Counted from the first letter of the stretch, positions 9,368 to 17,179 are shown. The stretch is 64,000 bases of DNA from Pseudooceanicola antarcticus (GCF_900215355.1 NZ_OBEA01000005.1:310001-374000); one strand, 5' to 3'. Made by a program: numbers and translations. Notes: generated by a model not told the origin, from the sequence alone.

Positions 9368-10395
9368 CGTCTTTTTCCCCTGTTCTTTCCGGCGGCCTGC
9401 GCGCCCGGCATGCCCAGGGCGGCGCGGTCGATGTCTTCGGCGGGCTTGGCGGTGCGAATGCCGACGCGCAGGCGGGCCGAGCGAGACCGGGGGTTCTCTT
9501 CAAGCTCCTGGTCGTCGGGACCGATGCCCTTCTTGGTGTTCTGGGTGAAGGCGGCCTCCTCGGCCTCCTGCACCGGCGCGTAGCGGTTGACGTTGCCCGA
9601 ATGGCCGGTGCGCAGCTGGAAGAAGCGCTTGACCATGCGGTCCTCGATAGAATGGAAGCTGACCACCGCCAGCTGCCCGCCGGGCTTCAGCGCCCGTTCG
9701 GCGGCCATCAGGCCCTCGGCCAGGGCACCATATTCATCGTTCACCGCGATACGCAGCGCCTGGAAGGTCCGCGTCGCGGGGTGGCTCTGCCCCGGCTTGC
9801 CCCGGCCAAGCGCGCGCTCGACCAGGTCGGCCAGCTGCAGCGTGGTCTCGAAGGGCGCGTCGGCGCGGGCACGGGTGATGAACTTGGCGATGCGGCGCGA
9901 GGCGCGCTCTTCGCCGTAGAGATAGATGATGTCGGCCAGTTCGGCCTCTTCCAGGTCGTTGACCAGGTCGGCGGCCGAGGGCCCCTCCTGGCTCATCCGC
10001 ATGTCGAGCGGGCCGTCCTTCATGAAGGAAAAGCCCCGTTCGGCAAGGTCGAGCTGCATGGAAGAGACGCCAAGGTCCAGCACCACGCCGTCCAGCCCCT
10101 CGGGGGCGTGTTCGGCGGCGACCTCGTCGAGATTGGCGAAATTGTTCTGCACCACCTGCAGCCGGTCGCCGTAGCCGCCGGCCCAGCCTGCGGCCATCTC
10201 GAGAGCCATCGGGTCGCGGTCGATGCCGATCACCCGGTCGGCACCCGCTTCAAGCAGGCCGCGCGCATAGCCGCCGGCACCGAAGGTGCCGTCGATCCAG
10301 GTGCCGGACACGGGAGAGACCGCCTTCAGCAGCGGCCGCAGCAGGACGGGGACATGCGGTGCCCCGGCGCCCGAGGTGGAGGGACCGCCAGCCAT
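9364..10395 (-). CDS. rsmH: 16S rRNA (cytosine(1402)-N(4))-methyltransferase
   Basis: SAM-dependent enzyme (formerly MraW) modifying C1402 in the ribosomal P site. The 343-residue protein shows [10 protein letters not shown] near the start, the SAM loop [23 protein letters not shown], and [11 protein letters not shown] with PLDMRM further on. Slightly longer than the usual 310-330 because of C-terminal basic extension ([10 protein letters not shown]). It lies three bases after the mraZ stop and overlaps ftsL, so it belongs to one transcript with mraZ. Confidence 0.96.
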   Translation of the reverse strand: MAGGPSTSGAGAPHVPVLLRPLLKAVSPVSGTWIDGTFGAGGYARGLLEAGADRVIGIDRDPMALEMAAGWAGGYGDRLQVVQNNFANLDEVAAEHAPEGLDGVVLDLGVSSMQLDLAERGFSFMKDGPLDMRMSQEGPSAADLVNDLEEAELADIIYLYGEERASRRIAKFITRARADAPFETTLQLADLVERALGRGKPGQSHPATRTFQALRIAVNDEYGALAEGLMAAERALKPGGQLAVVSFHSIEDRMVKRFFQLRTGHSGNVNRYAPVQEAEEAAFTQNTKKGIGPDDQELEENPRSRSARLRVGIRTAKPAEDIDRAALGMPGAQAAGKNRGKRR

Positions 10396-10398
10396 GGC

Positions 10399-10953
10399 CT
10401 AGCCCCCTTCCACGGCAGCGGCACTGCGCCGCTTGCGGATCTTGTCGAAGACGGCCTGGGTGTTGACCCGGCCATTGCGGATCTGCAACGAGCCCTCCTC
10501 GGTCAGCGCTTCCGCCTTCGCGGCGCGGCTGGCCTGGAACTTCTCGGGCTTCCAGATCTCGAAGGTCTTGCCACGCCCGACGAAGGTCAGCGGCTCTCCC
10601 GGCGCGACGCCGATCTTGTTGCGCAGCACCGCCGGAAGGACGATGCGGCCGGAGTCGTCGATGGAGAAATCCTGCGCCTGGGTCTGGTACCAGTCGATGA
10701 AGGCGTCGGTCTCGGGGTCGCCCTGCTCCATCTCGTCGATGAGCTCGTCGATCTCGGCCATGGCCTCGACCGTGTAGCATTCGACGCAATCTGCAAGGTG
10801 GTCGCCGTAGACCGCGATCATCTGGACGTTGCGGCCGGTGTCCCAATCGGGATCCTGGGATTCAAGCACGGACCGGAAGCGGGCGGGAATCGAGACCCGC
10901 GCCTTGGAGTCGAGCTTCAACTCCTCTTCACCTCTGAACCGCCGTGCTCGCAA
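10399..10953 (-). CDS. mraZ: Division/cell wall cluster transcriptional repressor MraZ
   Basis: First gene of the dcw cluster; MraZ is an AbrB-like DNA-binding protein that in other bacteria represses its own operon. Two MraZ/SpoVT repeats are seen: RFRGEEELKLDSKARVSIPA near the N-terminus and DFSIDDSGRIVLPAVLR around residue 95, each with the SxGRVxIP-type core. The frame opens with TTG at 10953; the first ATG in frame would remove the first repeat, so TTG is preferred. The 184-residue length is somewhat above the usual 140-170. Long untranslated leader upstream. Confidence 0.9.
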   Translation of the reverse strand: MRARRFRGEEELKLDSKARVSIPARFRSVLESQDPDWDTGRNVQMIAVYGDHLADCVECYTVEAMAEIDELIDEMEQGDPETDAFIDWYQTQAQDFSIDDSGRIVLPAVLRNKIGVAPGEPLTFVGRGKTFEIWKPEKFQASRAAKAEALTEEGSLQIRNGRVNTQAVFDKIRKRRSAAAVEGG

Positions 10954-11010
10954 AACTCTGCCGGCCCTCTTTAACCCAGGATTGAAAACTTGCGCCTATT
11001 GCGCGACCCT

Positions 11011-11225
11011 GAAACGGAAAGCGGCGGATAGGACTGCTGCCACTGCCCTATCCGCCGTCCCTCGTCCCGTTTCCGGGTTGTCCGACTGCGCGCGGCCACC
11101 TGGGGGGATGTCTGCTCGCCCCGCACGCCGGATCTCAGTATTCTGATGAAGGGGGCTGCCTGTATTACTAACTGCCTAGAGCTTCGGGATCTTGCGTCCC
11201 TTGGTGCCCCGTTTCATCTGCAATC
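11011..11225 (-). ncRNA. Candidate UpsM-like leader sRNA upstream of mraZ
   Basis: In Rhodobacter sphaeroides the dcw cluster is preceded by an unusually long 5' leader that yields the abundant sRNA UpsM, ended by a partial terminator just before mraZ (established knowledge). Here the corresponding place holds a perfect 11-bp hairpin, arms CGGCGGATAGG (11022-11032) and CCTATCCGCCG (11047-11057), followed in the minus direction by CTTTCCGTTTC, 68 bases before the mraZ TTG. The interval contains no gene. The 5' boundary given is a guess based on the R. sphaeroides distance; no clear promoter was found. Confidence 0.4.
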
Positions 11226-11589
11226 ATGAATGGCATGGGACCGCATGGTTATCAATAGGTTTCTGTGGGATTGGACGGAAAATCTTGTGATTCAGATGGT
11301 CTAAACACAAGACCTTGAGGAGTCGAGAGCGAAAATCCCGGCTCAATTTGCGCCCCTCAGCCTTCAACATACCAGATATTGCGGTTCAAACCCTGACAGG
11401 CAGGGCCTCCCATCCGATCCCACGAGAATCCAGAATTTTCCCGTCACACCGGCTGAAGGCGCGCTCGACCGGCGCCAGAGAGGCGATCACGGCCCCTCCC
11501 GGCGGCGCGAGCGACAGTGATTCGTGCTTGCCTGCCCTCTTCCAGGGCAGCCAGACCGGCCAGATCCCGCCCGCCGAGGGCCGGACAGC
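11226..11589. other. Non-coding stretch between the mraZ leader and the mrp terminator
   Basis: No credible gene. Reading frames present lack ribosome-binding sites and family resemblance. The right part is lower in GC around 11200-11360 and probably contains the dcw promoter on the minus strand, but no convincing -35/-10 pair could be chosen by eye. Nothing else recognisable. Confidence 0.6.
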
Positions 11590-11611
11590 AAAAGGGGCCC
11601 GCGTGGGCCCC
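11590..11611 (-). terminator. Rho-independent terminator after mrp
   Basis: On the minus strand GGGGCCC-ACGC-GGGCCCC (11594-11611) is followed by TTTT. It lies about 80 bases after the mrp stop. Seven GC pairs and a four-base loop make this the clearest terminator for mrp. Confidence 0.7.
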
Positions 11612-11689
11612 TCTCGTCTCTCTCTATAAATGCAGTCTCTATATATACAGTCCGCCAGGGCGCCCGCCCGAGACGGCCTGCAGAGAGGC

Positions 11690-12778
11690 TCAGACCAGCC
11701 CGGCCTCGATCAGCCGGTCCGCCAGGTCATGATAGGCCCGGGCCTGCACGCCGCCTTCCAGGGCCACCGGGCGACCGCTGTCGCCCGCCAGACGGGTCTC
11801 GAGATCCAGCGGCAGGCTGCCCAGCAGGGGCACGCCCAGCTTCTGCGCCTCGGCGGCCACGCCGCCATGGCCGAAGGGATGGGCCTCGTGGCCACATTCG
11901 GGACAGATGAAAGAAGACATGTTCTCGATCATGCCGAAGAGCGGCACCTTCAGGGTCTGGAACATGTCGATGGCCTTGCGGGCATCCAGCAGCGCCACGT
12001 CCTGCGGCGTCGAGACCACGATGGCACCATCGAGCGAGGACCTTTGGCCCAGGGTCAGCTGCACATCGCCGGTACCGGGGGGAAGGTCGATCAGCAGCAC
12101 GTCGAGCTCGCCCCATTGCACCTGGGTCAGCAGCTGCTGCATCGCCCCCATGAGCATCGGGCCACGCCAGACCACGGCCTTGCCCTCGTCCAGCATGTTG
12201 CCGATGGACATCATCGTGACGCCATGGGCGTGCAGCGCCTCGATGTGCTCGCCGTCGGGCGAGGCGGGGCGCTTGTCGCAGCCCATCATGCGGGGCTGGG
12301 AGGGTCCGTAGATATCGGCGTCGAGCAGACCCACCTTCTTGCCCTTGGCAGCCAGCGCCACGGCGAGGTTGGACGAGACGGTCGACTTGCCGACACCCCC
12401 CTTGCCCGAACCTATGGCGATGATGTGCTTCACCCCCTCGGGGCGCATGGCCGTGGTGGTGGGCTTGGGGTGACCGCCCATCTTCAGGCTGGGCGGAGCG
12501 CTCTGCGGCGGGGGCGGCGGCGCTGCGCGCTCTTCATGGGCGGTCAGCGCCGCGGCAACGCGGGTGACTCCGGGCAGCGCGGCGACGAGCTCTTCCGAGG
12601 CGGCGCGGATCGCCTCCATCTTGCGGGCGGTGGCGGGATCGGGCGCCTCGATCACGTAGCGCACCTGGCCCGCGTCGATGGTTAGGGCGCGGATCATGTC
12701 GCGGCTGACGAGATTGCCGCCGTCGGGCAGGGTCAGCCTTTGCAGCTCTCCCAGGATCTGGTCACGAGTGACGGGCAC
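11690..12778 (-). CDS. mrp: Mrp/ApbC-family iron-sulfur cluster carrier ATPase
   Basis: P-loop ATPase that holds and transfers Fe-S clusters in the cytoplasm. The N-terminus has a MIP18/DUF59-type domain (residues 1-80), then a proline-rich linker, then the deviant Walker A GSGKGGVGKST near residue 125, DADIYGPSQPRMM, and the C-terminal ENMSSFICPECG segment whose CxxC binds the bridging cluster. Start: GTG 12778 with AAGGAGA five bases upstream gives 362 residues; the open frame extends 37 codons further to 12889 but lacks a ribosome-binding site. Single-gene unit ended by the hairpin at 11594-11611. Confidence 0.93.
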   Translation of the reverse strand: MPVTRDQILGELQRLTLPDGGNLVSRDMIRALTIDAGQVRYVIEAPDPATARKMEAIRAASEELVAALPGVTRVAAALTAHEERAAPPPPPQSAPPSLKMGGHPKPTTTAMRPEGVKHIIAIGSGKGGVGKSTVSSNLAVALAAKGKKVGLLDADIYGPSQPRMMGCDKRPASPDGEHIEALHAHGVTMMSIGNMLDEGKAVVWRGPMLMGAMQQLLTQVQWGELDVLLIDLPPGTGDVQLTLGQRSSLDGAIVVSTPQDVALLDARKAIDMFQTLKVPLFGMIENMSSFICPECGHEAHPFGHGGVAAEAQKLGVPLLGSLPLDLETRLAGDSGRPVALEGGVQARAYHDLADRLIEAGLV

Positions 12779-13351
12779 GGTTGTCTCCTTCAGGTCCTTT
12801 CCGCCCCGCGCGACGGGCGCGGGCGGCTTCGGGCCTAAGGTGCGCATTTTGACGGCAGGGACAAGGGCCGCCCCGGCGCAACCCCGCACAATCGGACCTC
12901 CCCCCCCATTCCACGCGGGCCGCCCCCATGGCGATCACGCTGGCGCGGCGCGAATGCTGCATCGCAGCAAAATTTGACCTCTCAAGGCCTTCAGCCCCCC
13001 TGTTTGCGCCGTACCCCCGAGGCGGCCCGGGGCTGATCGGTTCTGTAAGTGCTCAAATGATAATCGTGACCCTACGTCACAAGGGGGTTCTTGTTTATAA
13101 GGGGTTTGTTCACATTCTGCCCGGATTCTGTGCAGAGCGCCCCCCGCGCTATTAGGTCAACGCCTCTTATGCACTTGCTGCATAGCGGCGTTGTAGAACC
13201 GGCGATTGTGCATTCGCAGCAAATGGGGGAAAAGAGGATCAACAGCGGCGGCAATGAATGCTCGCAAGTTAGCGCCAACGCGGCGCAGAGCTTCGGAGCC
13301 CCGCAATAGACACGAACGTCTACCGAGACCGTTACGTAAGGATGAGTTGAA
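12779..13351. promoter_or_regulatory. Divergent intergenic region and long leader of the DUF1127 gene
   Basis: No gene seen in these 573 bases, which separate divergent mrp and the DUF1127 gene. An imperfect inverted repeat spans 13158-13193: outer arms CAACGCC/GGCGTTG, inner arms TATGCA/TGCATA, loop CTTGC. Heat-shock-sigma-like CTTG hexamers occur at 13090 and 13174 with plausible -10 partners (CACATT near 13111; TAGAAC at 13194). In R. sphaeroides the homologous locus is transcribed by RpoHI/RpoHII; whether either site is the promoter here is a guess. AAGGATGA precedes ATG 13352. Confidence 0.45.
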
Positions 13352-13567
13352 ATGGCATACGCAAACTACACCCAGGCCGCTCCGGCCGCTCAAGGTTTCT
13401 CCGGCATCATCGGTGGCATCGCCAACCGTTACACCCGGTATGCAAAGTATCGCCGCTGCATCAACGAGCTGTCCGCGCTCAGCAACCGTGAGCTGAAGGA
13501 CCTCGGCCTGCATCGGTCCATGATCAAGTCGGTCGCCTACGAGGAAGCCTACGGCGCCTCGGCGTAA
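13352..13567 (+). CDS. DUF1127 small basic protein, CcaF1-like
   Basis: A 71-residue basic protein. The C-terminal half, YRRCINELSALSNRELKDLGLHRSMIKSV, is the DUF1127 signature (RxxxELxxLsdreLkDiGl). In R. sphaeroides the DUF1127 protein CcaF1 is an RNA-binding protein encoded directly upstream of the four CcsR sRNAs, co-transcribed with them, and involved in their maturation and in RNA turnover. Here the same order is seen: this gene ends at 13567 and the first CCTCCTCCC hairpin starts 14 bases later, with no promoter visible between, so one precursor transcript is likely. Function by synteny is inferred but strong. Confidence 0.88.
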   Translation: MAYANYTQAAPAAQGFSGIIGGIANRYTRYAKYRRCINELSALSNRELKDLGLHRSMIKSVAYEEAYGASA

Positions 13568-13576
13568 CGACACCTG

Positions 13577-13655
13577 GGATCAGTCGGCCCTCTCCTCCTC
13601 CCTGGGCCCACTGAGACTGGCGACGGTGCCTCTCCTCCTCCCTGGCACCGTCGCA
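13577..13655 (+). ncRNA. CcsR/cuckoo RNA copy 1
   Basis: Two successive hairpins, each presenting TCTCCTCCTCCCT in the loop. Hairpin 1: arms 13581-13590 and 13604-13613 (CAGTcGGCCC/GGGCCcACTG, one mismatch), motif CCTCCTCCC at 13594-13602. Hairpin 2: arms GCGACGGTGCC (13620-13630) and GGCACCGTCGC (13644-13654), motif at 13634-13642. The loop is complementary to a Shine-Dalgarno sequence, the defining trait of this RNA family. Ends are estimates from the hairpin limits. Confidence 0.85.
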
Positions 13656-13680
13656 CCTAACATCGGAGCACATGCTCCAA

Positions 13681-13759
13681 CAGTTCGCCGCCCTCTCCTC
13701 CTCCCTGGGCGGTGATGTCAGGACCGGCGGGAGCTCTCCTCCTCCCTGCTCCCGCCGGA
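13681..13759 (+). ncRNA. CcsR/cuckoo RNA copy 2
   Basis: Hairpin 1: CCGCCC (13688-13693) and GGGCGG (13707-13712) with CCTCCTCCC at 13697-13705. Hairpin 2: CCGGCGGGAGC (13724-13734) and GCTCCCGCCGG (13748-13758) with the motif at 13738-13746. Nearly identical to copy 4, including the CAACAGTT lead-in and the linker, so the two look like products of a recent duplication. Confidence 0.85.
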
Positions 13760-13770
13760 CACTGACCAAG

Positions 13771-13848
13771 AATACGGTCGCTCTCTCCTCCTCCCTGAGC
13801 GCCCGTTGTATCCCGGAGATGCCTCTCCTCCTCCCTGGCATCTCCGGA
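13771..13848 (+). ncRNA. CcsR/cuckoo RNA copy 3
   Basis: Hairpin 1: CGCTC (13779-13783) and GAGCG (13797-13801), the weakest stem of the array, with CCTCCTCCC at 13787-13795. Hairpin 2: CCGGAGATGCC (about 13813-13823) and GGCATCTCCGG (13837-13847) with the motif at 13827-13835. The stem sequences differ from copies 2 and 4 while the loop is invariant. Confidence 0.82.
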
Positions 13849-13882
13849 CATCATTCCGGGGTCGTTCCACAGGTCCGAGCCC

Positions 13883-13964
13883 AACAGTTTCGCCGCTCTC
13901 TCCTCCTCCCTGAGCGGTGATGCCAAGACCGGCGGGAGCTCTCCTCCTCCCTGCTCCCGCCGGA
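13883..13964 (+). ncRNA. CcsR/cuckoo RNA copy 4
   Basis: Hairpin 1: CCGCTC (13893-13898) and GAGCGG (13912-13917) with CCTCCTCCC at 13902-13910. Hairpin 2: CCGGCGGGAGC (13929-13939) and GCTCCCGCCGG (13953-13963), motif at 13943-13951, same stem as copy 2. Relative to copy 2, hairpin 1 shows a paired change (CCC/GGG to CTC/GAG), which keeps base pairing. Confidence 0.85.
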
Positions 13965-13977
13965 CGCTTGGCCCAGA

Positions 13978-14064
13978 TACGCCGGTCCTCTCCTCCTCCC
14001 TGGACCCGCGTTAGATGACGGCGGCGCTCTCTCCTCCTCCCTGAGCGCCGCCGTTTTCATTTTC
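13978..14064 (+). ncRNA. CcsR/cuckoo RNA copy 5, ending in the array terminator
   Basis: Hairpin 1: GGTCC (13984-13988) and GGACC (14002-14006), motif CCTCCTCCC at 13992-14000. Hairpin 2: twelve-base arms ACGGCGGCGCTC (14018-14029) and GAGCGCCGCCGT (14043-14054), motif at 14033-14041, followed by TTTCATTTTC. The last hairpin is thus both an anti-SD hairpin and the intrinsic terminator of the whole transcript. Confidence 0.85.
14018..14064 (+). terminator. Terminator of the DUF1127-cuckoo RNA transcript
   Basis: Twelve-bp perfect stem with a 13-base loop and a T-rich tail (TTTCATTTTC). It is the only one of the ten hairpins in the array that is followed by a T-run, which fits one polycistronic precursor processed into five RNAs. 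Confidence 0.8.
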
Positions 14065-14123
14065 AAAAACATGTGCTTGGGAAGAAGTGGGCTCCGCGCC
14101 CTCGGCCGCGCTGCGCGCGCCCT

Positions 14124-14324
14124 CACCCCCGGAGTACTTTCAGCCTGGTGATGATGCAGGGGTGACGGTGCCCGGCACGGCGCCCTCCCTATGCAACAGG
14201 AGCGTGCCACGCCCTTCATGGAAAAGGCGGGCGCCCTTCCGCCCTGCCCCATGCGCATCACCAGGCTGAAAATACTCCGGGGGTGAATTGAGCCCGCGAG
14301 GGCTCAAGAGGGGGCAGAGCCCCC
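14124..14324. repeat. Composite palindromic repeat, CATCACCAGG variant
   Basis: Arm 14124-14153 and its inverse 14256-14285 (core GGCTGAAAATACTCCGGG, outer half CATCACCA) enclose about 100 bases with no gene. One arm has GTACTTT where the other has AAAATAC, so pairing includes a G-U. A GGGGGC-AGA-GCCCCC hairpin follows at 14310-14324. It separates the RNA array from the convergent helicase gene; with the flanks, 14065-14411 contains nothing else recognisable. Confidence 0.75.
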
Positions 14325-14411
14325 TACCCGCACCTTCGCCGCATCAAGAGAGTGACGAAATTGAACCGTGCCGCCGCGTCTCGCGTCTTGGGCACGGCCC
14401 CCTGCCCGGCT

Positions 14412-16955
14412 TCAGAAGGGCACGTCGTCCGGGTTGGTGACGAATTTCGCCACCACCTTCTTCACCCCGGCCTTGTCGAAGGAGATCTCGAGCTTGTCAC
14501 CCTCGACGCCGACGATCTCGCCGTAGCCGAATTTCTGGTGGAAGACGCGCTCACCCACCGTGTGGGACGAGGTCGCCGTCATGTCGATGACCGAGCCGCG
14601 GGTTTCGCGGGGCTGGCTGACGGGGCGGTCGCTGGCGCGAGCCTGCATGCGCTTCCAGCCGGGGGAATTGTAGACATTGGCCTCGGTCATGCGCTTTTCC
14701 ATGCCCGATTGCACCGAGCCGCCCGAGGCCGCGCCAAAGCCGCCGCCGTAAAGGCCCGGCGGCGTCAGCACCTCGACATCCTCTTCCGAGAGCTCGTCGA
14801 TGAAGCGCGAGGGCAGCTGGCTTTGCCATTGCCCGAAGACCCGGCGATTGCCCGCGAAGGAGATCGTGCAGATTTCCTCGGCGCGGGTGATGCCCACGTA
14901 GGCCAGGCGACGCTCTTCCTCGAGTCCCTTCAGGCCCGATTCGTCCATCGAGCGCTGCGAGGGGAAGAGCCCGTCTTCCCAGCCCGGCAGGAAGACCACC
15001 GGGAATTCCAGCCCCTTGGCCGCATGCAGGGTCATGATCGAGACCTTGGCCTCGGCATCATCGCTCTCGTTGTCCATGATCAGGCTGACATGTTCGAGGA
15101 AACCCTGCAGATTCTCGAAGTTCTCCAGCGCCTTGACCAGTTCCTTGAGGTTCTCGAGCCGCCCCGGCGAATCCGGGTTCTTGTCGTTCTGCCACATCTC
15201 GGTGTAGCCGGATTCGTCTAGGATCTGCTCGGCCAGTTCGATATGGCCGAAGGGGGCCAGCGGGCGGTCCTCGTCCAGGATCACGTCGTCCTCGTCCGCC
15301 AGGGCCGCGGCGGAGTAATGCAGCCGCGCGACCTCGTGCCAGCGATCGATCTGGTCGACGAAGAGCGACAGCTGCGCCGCCCCCTTGCCGGTAAGCCCCT
15401 GATCCTGCAACAGGATACGCGCCCCATCCAGCAGCGAAGTGCCATTGGCCCGCGCCGTCATCTGGATCTTCTGCTGCGCCTTGTCGCCCAGCCCCCGTTT
15501 CGGCTGGTTGACGATACGCTCGAAGGCCAGATCGTCAGCGGGCGAGGTCACCAGGCGGAAATAGGCCATGGCATCGCGGATCTCGAGCCGTTCGTAGAAT
15601 CGCGGGCCGCCGATGACGCGGTAGGGCAGGCCGATGGTCAGGAAGCGGTCCTCGAAGGCGCGCATCTGGTGCGAGGCGCGGACGAGAATCGCCATATCGT
15701 CGGGCGAATAGGGTCGCAATCCGCGCGTGCCCTTCTCCAGCGCCTCGATCTCGTCACCGATCCAGCGCGCTTCCTCGTCGCCGTCCCAATGGCCGATCAG
15801 GCGCAGCTTCTCGCCGTCGGGCTTGTCGGTCCAGAGCGTCTTGCCGAGGCGATTCTCGTTGCCCGAGATCACCGAGGAGGCCGCCGCCAGGATATGCGGC
15901 GTCGAGCGGTAGTTCTGTTCCAGCCGCACCGTCTTGGCGCCGGGAAAGTCCTTTTCAAAGCGCAGGATATTGCCCACCTCGGCACCCCGCCAGCCGTAGA
16001 TCGACTGGTCGTCATCGCCGACGCAGCAGATGTTCTTGTGGCCACCCGCCAGCAGCCGCAGCCACATGTACTGGGCCACGTTGGTATCCTGGTACTCGTC
16101 CACGAGGATGTACTTGAACCAGCGCTGGTACTGCTCCAGCACGTCCGGATGGGCCTGGAAGATGGTCACCATGTGAAGGATGAGGTCACCAAAGTCGACG
16201 GCATTCAGTTCCATGAGGCGCTGCTGATACTGCTCGTAGAGCTCCGTTCCCATGCTATTGAAAGCAGAAGCTTCGGAAGCGGGCACCTTTCCTGGCGTCC
16301 AACAACGGTTTTTCCAATGATCGATGAGACCCGCCAGCTGCCGCGCTGGCCAGCGCTTCTCATCTATGTTGGCGGCAGCGATCACTTGTTTGAGCAAGCG
16401 AATCTGGTCGTCGGTGTCTAGAATGGTGAAATTGGATTTTAGGTGCGGTCCATCCTGCGAGGTTGAGCGCGCGCGCTCTACATTCACTCCCAGATCTTCC
16501 AGGATAGCATTCGGATGTGACTTCAACTCCCGAGCACTGATCTCTTTCAAGGTTACGAGCTCTGCATGGCGACGCAACAGCTTCACGCAGATAGAGTGGA
16601 ACGTTCCCATCCATGGAATCGGGGCCTTGATGTCGAAAGGCGTGACTGCAAGACGGTCCTTCATTTCCTTGGCAGCCTTGTTGGTAAAAGTAACTGCCAA
16701 TATTTCGTTTGGGCGAGCACGACCAGTCGAGATGAGATGTGCTACCCGGGCCATCAGGGCCTTGGTCTTGCCCGTCCCCGCCCCCGCCAGCATCAGCACG
16801 GGGCCGTCTAGGGCCTCCACCGCCTCGCGCTGCGCGGGGTTCAGATCGTCCAGGTAGGTCGTCGGGCGCGACGCCTGCATGGCACGCTGCGACAGCGGCG
16901 TGCGGGCGGGCTTGCTGGCCGCCTCGAAGGCGTCATCTTCGGAAAAACTGCTCAT
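14412..16955 (-). CDS. UvrD/PcrA-type superfamily 1 DNA helicase with an internal insertion
   Basis: ATP-dependent 3'-5' helicase of nucleotide excision and mismatch repair. Start ATG 16955 (MSSFSEDDAFEAAS) gives 847 residues, longer than typical UvrD (about 720-780); the frame opens 23 codons earlier. Motifs: Walker A GAGTGKT (residues 58-64), TFTNKAAKEM, GTFHSI, DEYQDTN (Walker B region), GDDDQSIYGWRGA, QNYRST, and MTLHAAKGLEFPVVFLPGWEDGLFP, with a C-terminal Tudor-like tail. Between RRHAELV and LKSNFTILDTDDQ (residues about 135-171) lie roughly 37 residues that other UvrD proteins I know lack. DNA coding residues about 71-234 is clearly poorer in GC than both flanks, suggesting recombination from another source. 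The motifs remain intact, so the gene is probably functional. Confidence 0.93.
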   Translation of the reverse strand: MSSFSEDDAFEAASKPARTPLSQRAMQASRPTTYLDDLNPAQREAVEALDGPVLMLAGAGTGKTKALMARVAHLISTGRARPNEILAVTFTNKAAKEMKDRLAVTPFDIKAPIPWMGTFHSICVKLLRRHAELVTLKEISARELKSHPNAILEDLGVNVERARSTSQDGPHLKSNFTILDTDDQIRLLKQVIAAANIDEKRWPARQLAGLIDHWKNRCWTPGKVPASEASAFNSMGTELYEQYQQRLMELNAVDFGDLILHMVTIFQAHPDVLEQYQRWFKYILVDEYQDTNVAQYMWLRLLAGGHKNICCVGDDDQSIYGWRGAEVGNILRFEKDFPGAKTVRLEQNYRSTPHILAAASSVISGNENRLGKTLWTDKPDGEKLRLIGHWDGDEEARWIGDEIEALEKGTRGLRPYSPDDMAILVRASHQMRAFEDRFLTIGLPYRVIGGPRFYERLEIRDAMAYFRLVTSPADDLAFERIVNQPKRGLGDKAQQKIQMTARANGTSLLDGARILLQDQGLTGKGAAQLSLFVDQIDRWHEVARLHYSAAALADEDDVILDEDRPLAPFGHIELAEQILDESGYTEMWQNDKNPDSPGRLENLKELVKALENFENLQGFLEHVSLIMDNESDDAEAKVSIMTLHAAKGLEFPVVFLPGWEDGLFPSQRSMDESGLKGLEEERRLAYVGITRAEEICTISFAGNRRVFGQWQSQLPSRFIDELSEEDVEVLTPPGLYGGGFGAASGGSVQSGMEKRMTEANVYNSPGWKRMQARASDRPVSQPRETRGSVIDMTATSSHTVGERVFHQKFGYGEIVGVEGDKLEISFDKAGVKKVVAKFVTNPDDVPF

Positions 16956-17179
16956 GCCCCCAAGAATAGCGAAATCGCGCGGCGAGGGAAAGAGACGTTC
17001 CCATTCCGTTCCGCCCATTGGCAAGGCAGCGCGACCCTTTGTGCAATCAAGCTATTCGCTGAGCGGGATAATTGTTCATGCAAATTATATTCGCGGTTGC
17101 GCTGCGTTGCGGCATCGCGTTTCCTGTTAACCAGGGCGGAGAGACCGTCGACCAATAGCCTGCATCACGGGGAGCAGAC

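Noticed and set aside
9000-9503. N-terminal extension of ftsI
   Set aside because: The stretch lies over ftsL in another frame; ATG 8999 overlaps the ftsL stop and gives a normal PBP3.
13524-13926. Minus-strand frames over the RNA array encoding repeated REEER/QGGGE peptides
   Set aside because: They are the reverse of the CCTCCTCCC hairpins; the repeats are explained by RNA structure, and there is no ribosome-binding site.
13577-14064. CRISPR array
   Set aside because: The repeated unit is only about 13 bases, spacing is irregular, and each copy is enclosed by its own inverted repeat; no cas gene is present.
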